A stretch of 13,933 nt of DNA from DATFXF01 sp035258565 (lineage in GTDB: Bacteria > Acidobacteriota > Terriglobia > Acidiferrales > UBA7541): assembly GCA_035258565.1 (NCBI GenBank), contig DATFXF010000386.1:1-13933 (forward strand). The letters run 5' to 3'. Positions 12,855 through 13,933 of the stretch are shown here, in pieces. The notes under the pieces are model-generated. The model was given only the letters and a program-made list of their open reading frames with translations, searched no databases and was not told where the DNA came from. Position 1 is the stretch's first letter, and each line of letters starts with the position of its first letter. The position numbers and the translations under genes were made by a program.

Positions 12855-13933
12855 ATGCGTTCGACGGATGGGTGTCGCTGTGGACTTTGGATAGTGGGGG
12901 CGCTCCTGGGAGTTGGCGTTCTGTTTGGGACAACCCTGGTGTTTGCCCAATCACAGATCACCACGGGGACGATTGAAGGGACGGTCGTGGATCCAACCGG
13001 TGCAGCGGTGGCTGGCGCAAAAGTGGTCATCAAACACGTTGCGACCGGCGTGGAAAGAACCCTCTCGACGGATGATGCAGGTCGCTTTGTTGCTCCTCTC
13101 CTGGACGTAGGGAATTATCGGATCACAGTCAGCGCCCCAGGGTTTGGGACGATCATTAACAGCGGCTACAGCTTGGCCATAGGCCAAACTGTGGTGGTCA
13201 ACATCTCTCTCAAGGTCGCCGAAGTCACGCAGACGGTTACCGTTGAGGAGCAGAGCCCACTGGTGGAGGCTGCTCGAACCGAGCAAAGCACCCTCGTCAC
13301 CGCACAAGCGGTTCAAAGCCTTCCGCTGAACGGGCGTCGATTCTTGGACCTGGCATTCCTGACGCCGCTGGTGACCCAGGAACAGGAGCGCAACACGCTC
13401 TCGGTTGCGGGCCAGCGGGGAATCAACAGCGTCCTCAATGTCGATGGCGTCGACTTCACTGAACCGTTCTTCGGCGGGCAGCGCGGGGGCGAACGCAGCA
13501 ACGCATCCTACATCGTCAGCCAAGAAGCCATCCGTGAGTTTCAAGTGGTCCGAAGCGGATTTGCCCCGGAGTTCGGCCGCTCCACCGGCGGACTCGTCAA
13601 TGTGATCACGAAATCGGGTACCAACGACTTCCACGGCAGCGCATTCTATTACATGCGTCATCGCGAATGGTCTCCTCGAACCGTATTTGGAGACAAGGTG
13701 GCCCCCATTCGGCAACAGTTTGGCGGCTCCTTGGGAGGGCCGATCCGGAAAGACAAGACGTTCTTCTATGGCGTCTATGACCAGCAGAAGGAAAGGCAGC
13801 CGTTGACCATTGCGTTCAACAACCCCACTCCGCCGCCTCCTGCGCTCAGCATTCCCCCCAACCTGCTCGCGCAGCAGGGAGTATTTACTTCCACGAACTC
13901 GGTGTGGACCTATATGGCAAAAATCGACCACCA
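12855..13933 (+). CDS. TonB-dependent receptor with carboxypeptidase-regulatory-like domain, 5' part
   Basis: The first 359 residues or so of an outer-membrane receptor; the frame is open at the window end. A signal peptide covers about residues 1-31 (hydrophobic LWIVGALLGVGVLF, then VFA before Gln-Ser-Gln). A carboxypeptidase-regulatory-like beta-sandwich follows at about 39-125 (GTIEGTVVDPTGAAVAGAKV), then a plug domain from about 135: SLPLNGRRFLDL, NVDGVD, REFQVVRSGFAPEFGRSTGG and LVNVITKSGTNDFHGSAF. The beta-barrel begins with the FGGSLGGPIRKDKTFFYGVYD stretch. This Oar-like architecture is characteristic of Acidobacteriota, where many paralogues exist, perhaps for uptake of oligosaccharides or other large solutes; the ligand is unknown. 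The start at 12855 rests on AGGAGG spacing (alternative ATG at 12849). Codon use looks somewhat less GC-rich than in the upstream genes. Confidence 0.93.
   Translation, partial: MRSTDGCRCGLWIVGALLGVGVLFGTTLVFAQSQITTGTIEGTVVDPTGAAVAGAKVVIKHVATGVERTLSTDDAGRFVAPLLDVGNYRITVSAPGFGTIINSGYSLAIGQTVVVNISLKVAEVTQTVTVEEQSPLVEAARTEQSTLVTAQAVQSLPLNGRRFLDLAFLTPLVTQEQERNTLSVAGQRGINSVLNVDGVDFTEPFFGGQRGGERSNASYIVSQEAIREFQVVRSGFAPEFGRSTGGLVNVITKSGTNDFHGSAFYYMRHREWSPRTVFGDKVAPIRQQFGGSLGGPIRKDKTFFYGVYDQQKERQPLTIAFNNPTPPPPALSIPPNLLAQQGVFTSTNSVWTYMAKIDH

Noticed and set aside
1..13933. CRISPR arrays, insertion sequences, tRNA or rRNA genes
   Set aside because: No regularly spaced repeats, transposase motifs, terminal inverted repeats or RNA-gene signatures were seen on reading both strands.

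Overview
This window is GC-rich and gene-dense. It looks like the chromosome of an Acidobacteriota member or a close relative. The main evidence is the last gene: an outer-membrane TonB-dependent receptor with a carboxypeptidase-regulatory-like N-terminal domain, a type greatly expanded in that phylum. The gene order and the secreted hydrolases fit. This assignment is inference; no rRNA or tRNA gene was seen.

Layout. (1) 2-1228, plus strand: 3' part of a penicillin acylase family hydrolase. (2) 1338-6827, plus strand: a tight run of mutM (DNA repair), xseB (exonuclease VII small subunit), ispA (prenyl diphosphate synthase), tlyA (rRNA 2'-O-methyltransferase), nadK (NAD kinase) and a secreted YtcJ-type amidohydrolase. 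xseB-ispA-tlyA-nadK resembles the widespread bacterial xseB-ispA-dxs-tlyA block, but dxs is absent. (3) 6931-10031, minus strand: a GAF-GAF-PP2C (RsbU/SpoIIE-type) phosphatase whose stop overlaps the start of lysA (diaminopimelate decarboxylase). A consensus extended -10 promoter lies upstream. (4) 10226-12446 or 12500, minus strand: hpt, rpiB, deoC, a nucleotide and pentose-phosphate salvage cluster. (5) 12855-13933, plus strand: 5' part of the TonB-dependent receptor, divergent from hpt across a roughly 350-400 bp regulatory region.

The most interesting part is the rpiB-deoC pair. DeoC, read from a TTG codon with a good ribosome-binding site, starts with an amphipathic helix resembling the encapsulation peptides that target enzymes to bacterial microcompartments. 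A four-cysteine cluster follows before the aldolase barrel. RpiB carries an extra N-terminal segment of about 65 residues with a motif like those in microcompartment-associated proteins, and its usual catalytic Cys/Thr are Asp/Ala. DeoC plus RpiB is the enzymatic signature of the sugar-phosphate-utilising class of microcompartment loci, yet no shell-protein gene is present here. They may be satellite cargo genes of a microcompartment encoded elsewhere, or relics of one.

The other genes are mostly housekeeping with recognisable catalytic motifs. The phosphatase has no kinase or anti-sigma partner nearby, and its coupling to lysA is unexplained.
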